A stretch of DNA of 64,000 nt from Adiantum capillus-veneris. Taxonomy: Eukaryota; Streptophyta; Polypodiopsida; Polypodiales; Pteridaceae. Where the stretch lies: positions 121,479,970 through 121,543,969 of the forward strand of contig CM043962.1 in NCBI GenBank assembly GCA_014529385.2, in the 5' to 3' direction. The notes beneath the pieces were generated by a model. The model did not search any database and was not told the DNA's origin. It saw only the letters and a list, made by a program, of their open reading frames with translations. This document shows positions 1-10,444 of the stretch, piece after piece. Each line of letters opens with the position of its first letter. Within the stretch, counting starts at the first letter, position 1. Made by a program: the position numbers and the translations under genes.

Positions 1-2493
1 GTGCATAGTGATGTATGTGGGCCGATGCCCAATGCTTCTCTTGGAGGTGCTATGTACTTTGTTACGTTCATTGATGCTGCTAGCAGGAAGGTATGGGCAT
101 ACCCCATTCGTAAGAAGGATATGGTGTTTGATATATTTAAGCAATGGTTGGATCTTGTTGAGAACTAATCAGGTTGTAAGTTGAAGTGCTTACATACGGA
201 CAATGGGGGTGAATTTATGTCTCATGCTTTCACTACATTATGTGTTGAGAAGGGTATACAGCGTGAGCTTAGTGCTCCCTATACACCTCCTCAAAATGTC
301 GAAGAGCGCATGATGAACAGGACTATACAGGAGAAAGTCCGTAGTATGCTTTCTATGGCTGGTTTGTCAGATGGATTTTGGGCTGAAGCAGTTGCCACTT
401 CTGTGCATTTGATAAATCGTTCACCCAGTGTTCCTTTGGGCTTCAAAGTGCCTGAAGAGGTATGGACAGGTTTGCCACCTTCGTATGGTCACCTTCGTGT
501 TTTTGGCTGTGAAGCTTATGTACATGTACCTAAGGCAAAACGCAGCAAATTGGATCCAAAGAGCAAGAGATGTATCTTCTTGGGTTATGGTAGCTCTGGT
601 GAGATCGGTTATCTATTGTGGGATCCTATTGACAGGAAGATTGTGCGCAGCCATGATGTTTTTTTTCATGAGGACTCTATGTATAGAGCATCACCGCGAA
701 CGGTTGAGGTTCGGCGTGTGATATTTGAGGAGGATGGTCATCGTTATGATGGTCCCATGGCTGCTCGTGGGCAGCCCATTGACCCACAGGTGGGAGATCA
801 GCCCTTGTTGGGAGATCATGTAGATGTGGGACAGCCAGATGCACCTCCTGCACAGTTTTTGAGGCGTTCAGAGCGGCGTGCAAGACAGCCTCAACGTTTT
901 GTGCCTTCTATGGATTATGTATTGTTGACTGATTGTGGGGAGCCATCATGTTATGATGAGGCCATGTCTAGTGTTGACAAGCTCAAGTGGGAGCAGGCTA
1001 TGCAGTCAGAGATGGATTCGTTGATCCAAAATGATACGTGGGAGCTTACTCCTTTGCCAAAGGGTAAGAAGGCACTACCATGCAAGTGGGTTTACAAGAT
1101 AAAATTGTGTTCAATGGATGCAAAGCCTAGGTACAAAGCAAGGCTTGTGGCTAAAGGATTCAAGCAACAGAAGGGCATTGATTTTGATGAGATCTTCTCC
1201 CCAGTGGTGAAGATGTCTACTTTGCGTATGTTGTTTGGTTTGGTAGCTACAGAAGACATGGAGTTGAAGCAAATGGATGTAAAGACAGCTTTCTTACATC
1301 CAGACTTGCACGAGGATTTGTACATGGAGCAACCAAGTGGGTTTGTTATTCATGGCTCAAAGAAGATGGTATGCCGGCTTCTTAAGACCTTGTATGGGCT
1401 GAAGCAATCACCTCGTGAATGGTATCGTAAGTTTGATGCATTCATGAGTTCATTGGGCTATGTACACATTTATGAGGACCCATGCCTCTATACTCGCAAG
1501 GCTGCAGATGGCAGTCTTATTGTTTTGGTTTTGTATGTGGATGACATGCTGATCGCAGGGAAGTGTATTTCTAATGTGAATGCCTTGAAACATAGGCTAC
1601 ATGAGACCTTTGCCATGAAGGATCTTGGGGATGCCAGTCATATTTTGGGTATGTGGATCACTCGTGATCGTTCTCGCAGGGTGCTCTTTCTTAGTCAGAA
1701 AGAGTACATTGACAGGGTGCTTGAGCGTTTTCATATGGAAGGGGGGAAGGCCATTAGTACCCCGTTGCCTCCATATGTAAAACTCAGCCATGATGACTGC
1801 CCTCAGACAGATTTGGAGATTGCAGAGATGTCTCAGATTCCCTATGCATCAGCTGTTGGTTCCTTGATGTATGCCATGGTGGCTACGCGTCCAGATCTTG
1901 CTCATGCAGTTGGTGTGGTTAGCAGGTACATGTTTAACCCGGGCAAGCGTCATTGGGATGCAGTGAGAGGTATTCTCAGATACTTGAGAGGGACTTCAGA
2001 GTTGTCCCTATGTTACGGTGAGAAGGATATGTCTGTTTGCGGATATACAAATTCAGACTATGCAGGGTCAGTGGACTCGAGGAAGTCTACTAGTGGCTAT
2101 GAGTTGACAGTTGCAGGTGGACCGATTTCGTGGGCATCACGTTTACAGCCATGCGTTGCTTTGAGCACTACAGAGGCTGAATATATGGCTGCCACTGAGG
2201 CTGCCAAAGAGGCCATATGGCTCTCACGACTAGTGGGAGATCTTGGTATGGCTGGTGATGCTCCGATGCTACATTGTGATAGCCAGAGTGCCATAGCGTT
2301 GGCACGGAATCCTGTCTTCCATGCGAAGACAAAGCACATTGAGGTGAGGTATCACTTCATACGAGAGGTGCTAGAGGACAAGCGCGTAGAGCTTGTCAAG
2401 GTACACACTGACGACAACCCTGCTGACCTACTCACGAAGTCGTTAGCCTCACAGCGGTTTGCACACTGCAGATCGCTGATGGGTATGACTTGA
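1..2493 (+). pseudogene. Copia-1 pol: integrase, reverse transcriptase, RNase H (one in-frame stop)
   Basis: Frame 1 is open from base 1 except for a TAA at 166-168. The 770-aa stretch after it shows integrase with HTDNGGEF and a disturbed PQN-VEERMMNRT version of the usual PQQNG-AERMNRT glutamate motif. Then come the reverse transcriptase (start WEQAMQSEMDSLIQNDTWEL, catalytic YVDDMLIAG near residue 450) and RNase H (STTEAEYMA, DSQSAIALA, TKHIEVRYH, ending NPADLLTKSL). It would make a cDNA copy of the element RNA and insert it into nuclear DNA. The stop is most simply a CAA-to-TAA transition (inferred from family wording). With the damaged integrase motif it points to a recently inactivated copy. 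The listed N-terminus is not a real start; translation would begin left of the window. Confidence 0.92.
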
Positions 2494-2531
2494 CTTCTTT
2501 TGCTGTACTTTGGCCACTTTAAGTGGAAGAT

Positions 2532-2718
2532 TGTTGGGTTAAAGGCCCGTGTGCCCGGCTGCCCGTTGTTCAGCCGCCCATGTACAACCATTCTTTTACT
2601 TATTCATAATAACTATACTCATAACTACACATTGTAGTGCGAGTACCGCCCTGCCACACATTGTGTCTATCTCCTTCTTCGTGCTGGATCTCCGTGTGTG
2701 TGCTCTCCGATCCCAACA
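2532..2718 (+). repeat. Copia-1 3' LTR (187 bp)
   Basis: It begins TGTTGGG right after the purine-rich AAGTGGAAGAT and ends with the exact inverse CCCAACA, the expected TG...CA ends of an LTR. It lies 38 bp after the pol stop. The LTR is short, as in several plant Copia lineages. The 5' LTR is outside the window, so the limits rest on the terminal inverted repeat and the purine tract only. Confidence 0.8.
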
Positions 2719-3186
2719 CTTTGCTCATCCTTCCCTCCTCTATGCCACTTTCGTTACCCCTCGAATTCCCCTCGTTCTTCGCATGCAATTGACTCCCCTC
2801 ATGCCCTCTAATAATAGCCCTGACTTCCCCCTAAGCAACGAGGGCGCCGTCATTGCTAGGTGGGAAAGAACTCAATGACGTGGCAGTCATCGAACCGACC
2901 TCCTCCAAAATCACCGTGAGTGGCACCGAAAAGGGTCGCCCTGCCCTACTGATCCTTTCTCGATTCAGGCGCGCTCTCAACTGCCTGCTCTACAGCCCGG
3001 CGCGAGCTCCTCTTTGCCTTCTCTGCGTCCTCGCCGCTGCCTGCACGCTAATCTTTCTACGCCCCTTTACACACTAAAAGCCCTTTTTATTTTTCAAGTG
3101 GGCGGCCTTTGGCCTTAATGGGCGGCCATTCTCCTTAAGCTCATTGGGCGGCCATAGTGAGCTTGGCTTTGGGCACCATTAAAGGG
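2719..3186. other. Intergenic, no gene recognised
   Basis: Open frames here (for example 2853-3077 on the plus strand) have no recognisable domain. Three close copies of a GGGCGGCC-containing phrase lie at about 3099-3160. Nothing else is evident. Confidence 0.5.
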
Positions 3187-3440
3187 CATCACATGTGGCA
3201 TACCTATCGGCCGAAGCATTGCCAAGCACAACTCCTTTCAGCAGTCCTTGACTAACAATATCTTCATGAATTTTGATGCCTGCATTATTTTTTTCGACAG
3301 TGCCATATGCCTTCAATAAGCAAGTATAAGTGATTGCATTCGGAGAGTTTTCCTCTCTTTGCATCTGCTCCAAATAGCCAGCTTCCTGGTCCTGCCTTGT
3401 TGGGTATATCCCGTGATCATTGCATTCCAAGGTCTGGTCG
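3187..3440 (-). pseudogene. Pentatricopeptide-repeat (PPR) gene relic
   Basis: The minus strand encodes about 85 residues that read as roughly two PPR units: ...GYLEQMQREENSPNAITYTC, then LLKAYGTVEKNNAGIKIHED and IVSQGLLKG..LGNASADRYA. This matches the PLS-type wording 'SPNAITYTCLLKACG...G..IH..I...GLL...VLGNALVDMYAKCG', with the last motif decayed (DRYATCDAL). PPR proteins bind organelle RNA and full ones have ten or more repeats, so this is a fragment. There is no start codon in context and no further repeats nearby. It was probably left by decay, or by DNA moved along with a transposon. Confidence 0.72.
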
Positions 3441-3444
3441 AGAG

Positions 3445-4726
3445 CCAAAATCTCCAAGATGGCACTCCGACCGAGCTTACTAGACTGGCACGGAACCAGC
3501 CCCCGGTGAATATTCAACGGTCAATATCTTGGAGTCCAAAACCCCGAATATCGATCTGAAAAGACCGAAATGCTCCACAAAGTGAGCAATTTAGGCCCGT
3601 GCATTCGTTTCATTTCTGTCACCTCAGCTGCAGTTGCCCAATCCGGTACGGATCTGCAATCGACTTAAACTTCAAACTGCCATAACTTCTTCACCGTAGC
3701 TCCAATCGACGAGCGGTAAAGACAGGCCGATAGAGCACTTCAAGCACTAAAGTTCTAGATCATAATATCCCATCTGTGCTTACTTCAAGCATAATCATTT
3801 TTGGCATCATTAAGGCATATGTTAAGCCGCATTTGACATACATTAATCATTAAACTTGGCTTGCTATCAAGCCCTGATCACTGCTCACTAAATCTGTAGG
3901 CTTCAAAGAAGCTTAGCTTGCATTTCTCTGCTCTTTTTCTCTTCATGACAGCGCAACTGCATGACATTCACCCCCTCTGAATCTGCACAGCCTTCGGTCT
4001 GTGCCAACAACACTTCAATCTGCATCTGCTATAGGTATCTTAAGCTCCTTACCCATCATCAGACTCACATAACTGGTAAACATATGATTTTTTTTTTGAA
4101 ATAAGGCTTATACCCTATCATCAATGTTCTAGCTTAATCATTAGGTAGCTGCCCATCAAAAATCTCTAAACTGTATCTACCGTATCTTCAAAGCATTCAA
4201 TTATGGATAACCTGTTTAGTGAACCCCGCCAGACTCAAGTGCTCCAGTTAATGTTGCGACCATTAAGCTCTCTCTTAAGGAACCCTGTCAAGCTCAAGTA
4301 TGCCTTACTTTGTCTGCACACGGAATGGCTATCAAGTCCTTTACCTCAAGTTCTATTAGCATAACCAACTCAAAAAATGTGAAGATACTTCATGAATTGT
4401 CCAAAGAAGTCCACTGGAAGCCAGCCATGTAAGCTTATTGAATGAATAACCGAAAACTCTTCTGACTTAGCATAGATCTAGAAAACAAAATCTTGTACCA
4501 TGCAACCTACTACAGCAGATAATTGGTACTCTTCAAATCAGCAACTTTGGACTTTAGTAGTCCCCCAGGATCAAATGGAAAACCAATCATTTGCCCCAGT
4601 GTGAGCATTCCCTTAAAAGATTTGCACCATCCTCCATGATCATAGGGAAAATATAAGAATTTCCAATCATTACAGCATAAACATACATTAACCCACAAAT
4701 CTTCATGCAAACCGCCTGGATCATAC
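3445..4726. other. Intergenic, no gene recognised
   Basis: No domain is recognisable on either strand. A minus-strand frame at 4510-4797 contains three loosely similar PYDPGG/PYDHGG/PFDPGG phrases, but it overlaps the start of Copia-2 in antisense and looks accidental. The Copia-2 sequence begins abruptly at about 4727, so an unrecognised insertion or deletion breakpoint lies there. Confidence 0.4.
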
Positions 4727-6124
4727 GGTGTTGCTGAGAGGAAAAACAGGTCACGAAAATGGCACGATGTATGGTCAAAAGTCAAGCTTTGCCGCATTCT
4801 TTTTGGCTTGAGGCCATCATGTGTGCCACTTATGTACTAAACAGGTGTCCTAGAAGCTTTGCAGTATATTACTCCATATGAAGCCCCGGGGGATTCACTC
4901 TATATACAAAATGGGACGCCACCTGTGAGCGGATAGCTTTGATAAAACCCCTATATACGACTCATTTTAGGGAGTATGACACCCCTTTCTATGCTTATAC
5001 AACAATCAATGAAGAAAACTATCATACCCCTATCTTACATATAAAACTTAGGTCTCACATGATCTAACTGAGTAAAACTAGTCAAAGAGTGTGTAGCATA
5101 GTGACTGCAAACGTACTAAGGTACCACTTCTATTGATAACTAGATGTACCCTCAATGTGTCTTAGTTTGAATTTCAAACTATGTGCCCAATCAGCCTGCA
5201 CTTTGGCTACTCGTTCAATTCTGACCCATACAAAGCTGGTGTAAATCAACCCTTGAACTGGTCCAAATCAGCCCTTATCTATAACCGGATTGATGCAAAA
5301 TTTGATGTGTGACCTGATAAAAACACTTCCCCAAAATTCATCTGAGTTCTATTTTACACCGGTGACCAATCCTTAAAAGTAATCAACTCGGATGAGGTCC
5401 CCCCCCCCCCACCCCGCCATAAATATGATACCCCCTCCCTTATTTTTTAGCTTGGGAGATAAATTATTGGGGCCCTGCCCCTAACTTAGACACTTATGTA
5501 ACTTGTAAATAAACCCACCTCCCCTGCACTTACGTGGTGCGGTAATTTTTCCATGGTGAATCCCCAGGGTATGAAGCATGGCATGATAGAAAGCCTTCTA
5601 TTGAGCACATGCGTGTTTTTGGCTGTTTGACATATGCGTTGTCACAAACACAACACATAAAATTGGATGATAAGGCTATCAAATGTATTTTTGTTGGTTA
5701 TAGTGCTGAAAGCAAAGGTTACAGGTTGTATTATCCGCAAACAAAACGTATTCTAGTTTCCCGGAATGTAGTGTTTGTGGAAGATTCTGTTCAGTCCTTG
5801 TTGTCATGTACTAGAGACAATAATGTAATCTCACAAGACATTTATGACACTTTGTTGCCTCTTTTCAGTGGTGGAAATACGAATGTAAGTTCCAATGAGG
5901 CAAATGTACAGCCTATGGGGGTTTTTGAAAATGTTACAGATCAGCCTATTACTGATGCAGATGTACATGATGTACTTGATGAGGAAAGGACTGAAAATGA
6001 TAAGGCTAGAGGTATGCCAAACTGGCTGGTGCACACTTTGCATGACAGTAAATTGGATGCACCTTTGTCTAGTCGTACTCATTCAGGCTCTCGCCATGCA
6101 TCTTATGCATCCTTTGGCCGTGTC
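4727..6124 (+). pseudogene. Copia-2 integrase C-terminal half and linker, split by an insertion
   Basis: From 4727 the plus strand reads GVAERKNRS, then (after a small frameshift) CMVKSQALPHSFWLEAIMCA and TYVLNRCP. It resumes at 5570 as YEAWHDRKPSIEHMRVFGCL and runs through KLDDKAIKCIFVGYS to the stop at 6125-6127. The gap is the hAT-like insertion. The glutamate of the DDE triad is in the VAERK motif, but the two catalytic aspartates are lost with the truncation. The linker (QDIYDTLLPLFSGG) is shared with Copia-4. Confidence 0.88.
4885..5569. mobile_element. hAT-like non-autonomous DNA transposon (685 bp)
   Basis: The ends are inverted repeats: CCCGGGGGATTCAC at the left and the complement of CCCTGGGGATTCAC at the right (14 bp, one mismatch). 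They are flanked by a perfect 8-bp direct repeat TATGAAGC at 4877-4884 and 5570-5577. Removing the element plus one repeat rejoins the Copia-2 integrase codons (TPYEAWHDRKP), which proves insertion. An 8-bp target duplication fits the hAT superfamily. There is no transposase frame inside, only AT-rich sequence and a C-run near 5400, so it must have been moved in trans. Confidence 0.87.
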
Positions 6125-6149
6125 TAGCTTACATGATGTTGAGGAACCT

Positions 6150-6910
6150 CTGTCTTTTGATGAAGCACAGAATTCAGAAATTTTGGATGGCTGCCATGCA
6201 ATCAGAATATGATGCACTTATAAAAAATGACACATGGATTTTATGTGATTTGCCTCCTAGCAAAAAGGCCATTGGTACGAAGTGGGTTTACTAGTTGAAA
6301 TGCAAGCCGGATGGTGAGATCGATCGCCATAAGGCTCGACTTGTTGCAAAGGGTTATGCACAACAAAAAGGCATAGATTATGAAGAGACCTTTTCTCCCA
6401 CTTGTCGTATGACTACTGGACGTTTTCTATGTGCATTGGTAGCTCATTTTGGTTAGGATGTACATCAATCAGACATTTTTACTACTTTCTTGAATGGTGG
6501 CATATTTGAGAAAGTTTATGCAACGCAGCCTCGTGGTTTTGTCAAGAAAGGACAAGAGGACAAAGTGTGAAAATGTAGCAAGGCTTTGTATGGGTTGAAG
6601 CAATCTCCTCGTGCTTGGTATGAGAAAGCTCACACTCATTTGGTCAAATAAGGCTTTCGTAACAATCCAACAGAAAGCACATTGTATGTAAAGCGTGAGG
6701 GTGATGTACTTCTCATTGTGGTTCTTTATGTAGATGATTTGATGATCACTGGACCAAATGAGAGACATATTGCTGAATTTAAGGCTAATTTGAATGCTAC
6801 TTTCAAGATGAAAGATTTTGATTTGTTGCATCATTATTTGGGCATACAGTTTAAGCAGTGTGATGGTGGTATTGCCTTGTCCGAAAAGTTACATAGAGAC
6901 ATTGCTATGT
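6150..6910 (+). pseudogene. Copia-2 reverse transcriptase N-terminal part and first array copy
   Basis: After a frameshift from the linker, the reading is FWMAAMQSEYDALIKNDTWI, then [20 protein letters not shown]. It then enters the first copy of the repeated segment (KALYGLKQSPRAWYEK, YVDDLMITGP). In-frame stops occur near 6291 (TAG), 6454 (TAG), 6567 (TGA) and 6648 (TAA). A 2-bp deletion near 6882 shifts the frame of copy 1 relative to copies 2-4. This part cannot give a working enzyme. Confidence 0.88.
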
Positions 6911-9138
6911 AAGTTTGGACTTGAGGATTGCAAACCTATTGTCACTCCCATGGAAATAGGTTTGAAGTTGAGTCTACATGATGCTGGCGATCCTGCTGAT
7001 GTCACTCTTTACCAAACTACTATTGGCTGCCTCATTTATGTATGCAACATGAGGCCAGATATTCAGTTTGCAGTCTCACAGGTTAGCAGATTTATGCATA
7101 GCCCAGGGTCTAAGCATTGACAGGCTGTCAAGAGGATTTTTTGCTACTTTAGTGGCACTTTACATCTTGGCTTGTTTTATCCCAAGGGGGTATCATTGCC
7201 GCCAAGAGTGTGCAAATGTAACAAGGCTTTGTATGGGTTGAAGCAATCTCCTCGTGCTTGGTATGAGAAAGCTGACACTCATTTGGTCAAACAAGGCTTT
7301 CATAACAGTCCAGCAGAAAGCACATTGTATGTAAAGCGTGAGGGTGATGTACTTCTCATTGTGGTTCTTTATGTAGATGATTTGCTGATCATTGGACCAA
7401 ACGAGAGACATATTGCTGAATTTAAGGCTGATTTGAATGCTACTTTCAAGATGAAGAATTTGGGGTTGTTGCATCATTATTTGGGCATACAGTTTAAGTA
7501 GTGTGATGGTGGTATTGCCTTGTGTTAGAAAAGTTACATAGAGACATTGCTATGTAAGTTTGGACTTGAGGATTGCAAACCTATTGCCACTCCCATGGAA
7601 ACAGGTTTGAAGTCGAGTCTACATGATGCTGGCGATCCTGCTGATGTCACTCTTTACCAAACTGCTGCTGGCTGTCTCATTTATGTATGCAACACGAGGC
7701 CAGATATTTAGTGTGTACTCTCACAGGTCAGCAGATTTATGCATAGCCCAGGGTCTAAGCATTGGCAGGCTGTCAAGAGGATTTTTCACTACTGTAGTGG
7801 CACTTTACATCTTGGCTTGTTTTATCCCAAGGGGGTATCATTGCCGCCAAGAATGTGCAAATGTAACAAGGCTTTGTATGGGTTGAAGCAATCTCCTCGT
7901 GCTTGGTATGAGAAAGCTAACACTCATTTGGTCAAACAAGGCTTTCATAACAGTCCAGCAGAAAGCACATTGTATGTAAAGCGTGAGAGTGATGTACTTC
8001 TCATTGTGGTTCTTTATGTAGATGATTTGCTGATCACTGGACCAAATGAGAGACATATTGCTGAATTTAAGGCTGATTTGAACGCTACTTTCAAGTTAAA
8101 GAATTTGGGGTTGTTGCATCATTATTTGGGCATACAGTTTAAGCAGTGTGATGGTGGTATTGCCTTGTGTCAGAAAAGTTACATAGAGACATTGCTATGT
8201 AAGTTTGGACGTGAGGATTGCAAACCTATTGCCACTCCCATGAAAACAGGTTTGAAGTCGAGTCTACATGATGCTGGCGATCTTGCTGATGTCACTCTTT
8301 ACCAAACTGCTGTTGGCTGTCTCGTTTATGTATGCAACACGAGGCCAGATATTCAGTGTGCACTCTCACAGGTCAACAGGTTTATGCATAGCCCAGGGTC
8401 TAAGCATTGGCAGGTTGTCAAGAGGATTTTTCGCTACATTAGTGGCACTTTACATCTTGGCTTGTTTTATCCCAAGGGGGGATCATTGCCGCCAAGAGTG
8501 TGCAAATATAACAAGGCTTTGTATGGGTTGAAGCAATCTCCTCGTGCTTGGTATGAGAAAGCTGACACTCATTTGGTCAAACAAGGCTTTCGTAACAGTC
8601 CAACAAAAAGCACATTGTATGTAAAGCGTGAGGGTGATGTACTTCTCATTGTGGTTCTTTATGTAGATGATTTGCTGATCATTGGACCAAACGAGAGACA
8701 TATTGCTGAATTTAAGGCTGATTTGAATGCTACTTTCAAGATGAAGAATTTGGGGTTGTTGCATCATTATTTGGGCATACAGTTTAAGCAGTGTGATGGT
8801 GGTATTGCCTTGTGTCAGAAAAGTTACATAGAGACATTGCTATGTAAGTTTGGACTTGAGGATTGCAAACCTATTGCCACTCCCATGAAAACAGGTTTGA
8901 AGTTGAGTCTACATGATGCTGGCGATCCTGCTGATGTCACTCTTTACCAAACTGCTGCTGGCTGTCTCATTTATGTATGCAACACTAGGCCAGATATTCA
9001 GTGTGTACTCTCACAGGTCAGCAGATTTATGCATAGCCCAGGGTCTAAGCATTGGCAGGTTGTCAAGAGGATTTTTCGCTACTTTAGTGGCACTTTACAT
9101 CTTGGCTTGTTTTATCCCAAGGGGGGATCATTGCCGCC
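6567..9138 (+). repeat. Four tandem ~645-bp copies of a Copia reverse-transcriptase/RNase H-linker segment
   Basis: The marker AGGCTTTGTATGGGTTGAAG occurs at 6581, 7224, 7869 and 8514, giving spacings of 643, 645 and 645. Each unit runs from VCKCNKALYGLKQSP through YVDDL(M/L)I(T/I)GPNERH and SRFMHSPGSKHWQ to YPKG(V/G)SLPP. It then joins the next unit, or after copy 4 the normal RNase H (DLHAFSNSDWASC). 645 is divisible by three, so copies 2-4 share one frame. Copy 1 is 643 because of a 2-bp deletion. Copy 1 also ends with TGA (7118) and copy 2 has three CAG-to-TAG stops (about 7499, 7527 and 7710). Copies 3 and 4 are open. Confidence 0.95.
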
Positions 9139-9766
9139 AGATTTACATGCTTTTTCGAACTCAGATTGGGCTAGTTGTTTTGACACGCGAGTGTCCACAA
9201 GTGGTTTTTGTTTCCTGCTTGGCAGTTCATGTATATCATGGTTGATCAAGAAGCAACCTACTATGGCCACTTCGAGTTGTGAGGCTGAGTACATGGTAGT
9301 CTTCACAGCTACGCCTAAGTCTGTATGGCTCATATGCCTTATGGCTGATTTGGGTGTTGGACAGGACACTGCCAACACTATCTACACTGACAGTCAGAGC
9401 GCATTGGCAGTTGCGAGGAACCCAGTTATTCATGCTCGCACAAAGCACATTGAGGTGCATTACCACTATGTCAAAGAGAGGCTCTCAGCAGGAGAGATCA
9501 GCTTGGCTTATGTGCCAACACAGGACAACCTTGCAAATCTTTTCACAAAGGCAGTGTCTCGTGAGAAGCTTGAAGCTTTCTGCAAAGCTTTGGGCTTACT
9601 CCCCTTTTGTGGACTGATCATGTCCTCAGGGCATGGCACTTCCCTTTACTCATGTGCCGGCTCTCGTTCACCGCATCACTCCAGGGGGGGATTGTTACCA
9701 TATACATGTGGTAGTGATGTGTGTGAACACACTACGACCGTCGGGGGATTTTTTCCCTCTTTATGA
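7739..9766 (+). pseudogene. Copia-2 open frame with two reverse-transcriptase segments plus RNase H (675 aa)
   Basis: This long open frame starts within the end of array copy 2. It passes through copies 3 and 4 (two KALYGLKQSPRAWYEK and two YVDDLLI boxes) and continues into the intact-looking RNase H (ATSSCEAEYM, DSQSALAVARNP, ARTKHIEVHYHYVKE, TQDNLANLFTKA). It runs past the usual pol end into the start of the LTR. The first Met is internal to the fold, and the N-terminal reverse-transcriptase motifs exist only once, upstream and out of frame. It is therefore a by-product of an in-frame tandem duplication rather than a normal gene. Whether a duplicated polyprotein was ever made is unknown. 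Confidence 0.85.
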
Positions 9767-9915
9767 GGTTTTTTCCCTGCATTGTATATACGCCCATCAC
9801 TCTAGGGCTATCTATCTTCCATTGCACACTAAGTAACACACTCTCCATTGTGTGCCTTGAGCTTCCTTCGTCTTCTCCAAGCTGTGTGCGCTTCTCTGCA
9901 ACCCTAATTCCAACA
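9693..9915 (+). repeat. Copia-2 3' LTR (223 bp)
   Basis: It starts TGTTACCATATACATG right after the purine tract CCAGGGGGGGAT at 9681-9692 and ends AATTCCAACA. It is clearly homologous to both LTRs of Copia-4 at 39492-39718 and 43085-43311 (reverse orientation), which fixes the limits. It includes TGTATATACGCCC, a possible TATA region, near 9783. Confidence 0.87.
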
Positions 9916-10204
9916 ATATTCACATTTATTTGTACACCTGTCCATGCATACACACACTACAGTGTACGCACCAAACATTGTCTATCAATGACTTGTTCGA
10001 ATATACACCGTGTAATCAATGCTTGGAAGAAACCTAGGTTTAGTGTAATCCCACCTACAAAAATTGAAATTTACATCTAAATTTTAGATTTGAACGTGGG
10101 AAAACTTACAAACTTTTGAGAAATTCAGTGTTAGAAACCTCCAAAATTAGTTTGAAAACCTAGTGAATTATCCACTTGATGGTAAGGTTAAAAAATGGTT
10201 TTGT
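9916..10204. other. Intergenic, nothing recognised
   Basis: AT-rich sequence between the Copia-2 LTR and a SINE-like segment. No open frame with a recognisable product. Confidence 0.5.
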
Positions 10205-10400
10205 AGTTCGGGCATGCTTGGATTCCCTCGTTACTAATTGACACCTCCATTTGGGAGGTGGGATCAATTGCTCACGATCACCGGGTGATTGTGACCCTAG
10301 GGAATGCAAAAGATTCTCTCTTTTATAGATTCGAGACTTGAACCCGCTACCATCTCCCCAAGGGGATCGACTCTAACCGCTAGGCTATCACGCATTCGTT
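10205..10400 (-). mobile_element. tRNA-derived SINE-like segment
   Basis: On the minus strand the sequence reads like a tRNA head: a box A-like TAGCCTAGCGGTTAGAG (10371-10387), then a box B-like GGTTCAAGTCTC (10333-10344) at the right distance. A non-tRNA body with small hairpins (CACCTCCCAAATGGAGGTG) follows to about 10205. Boxes A and B are the internal RNA polymerase III promoter. No clear target duplication or A-rich tail was found, so the ends are approximate. It is not the same family as the SINE at 60033 and 62989. A decayed tRNA pseudogene is the alternative. Confidence 0.55.
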
Positions 10401-10444
10401 GCAAGGCATGTGTGTGGTAAGTTTATAGATCACAGCGTCGCAGA

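Larger units (their letters stand above)
1..2718 (+). mobile_element. Copia-1: 3' part of a Ty1/Copia LTR retrotransposon, cut by the window start
   Basis: The window opens inside the integrase core and runs through reverse transcriptase and RNase H to a short 3' LTR. The domain order (integrase before reverse transcriptase) defines Ty1/Copia. The gag, protease and 5' LTR must lie left of the window. Apart from one stop codon the coding part is open, so this is the best preserved retroelement pol here. Its LTR and protein differ from those of Copia-2 and Copia-4, so it is a separate family. Confidence 0.93.
4727..9915 (+). mobile_element. Copia-2: 5'-truncated Ty1/Copia element with nested insertion and internal tandem array
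   Basis: The element starts mid-integrase at the NGVAERK motif and runs through the linker, reverse transcriptase, a four-copy tandem array and RNase H to a 223-bp 3' LTR. It belongs to the same family as Copia-4 (39492-43311): integrase, linker, RNase H end and LTR match closely. It lacks 5' LTR, gag, protease and the first half of integrase. A 685-bp hAT-like element is inserted at 4885-5569. Confidence 0.92.

Noticed and set aside
4510-4797. 95-aa minus-strand frame with three PYDPGG-like phrases
   Set aside because: It overlaps antisense Copia-2 integrase at one end, the repeats are irregular, and nothing similar is known to me.
6567-9138. Regular repeats considered as a CRISPR-like or satellite array
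   Set aside because: Each unit is reverse-transcriptase coding sequence of 645 bp with no spacers. It is a duplication inside a retrotransposon.
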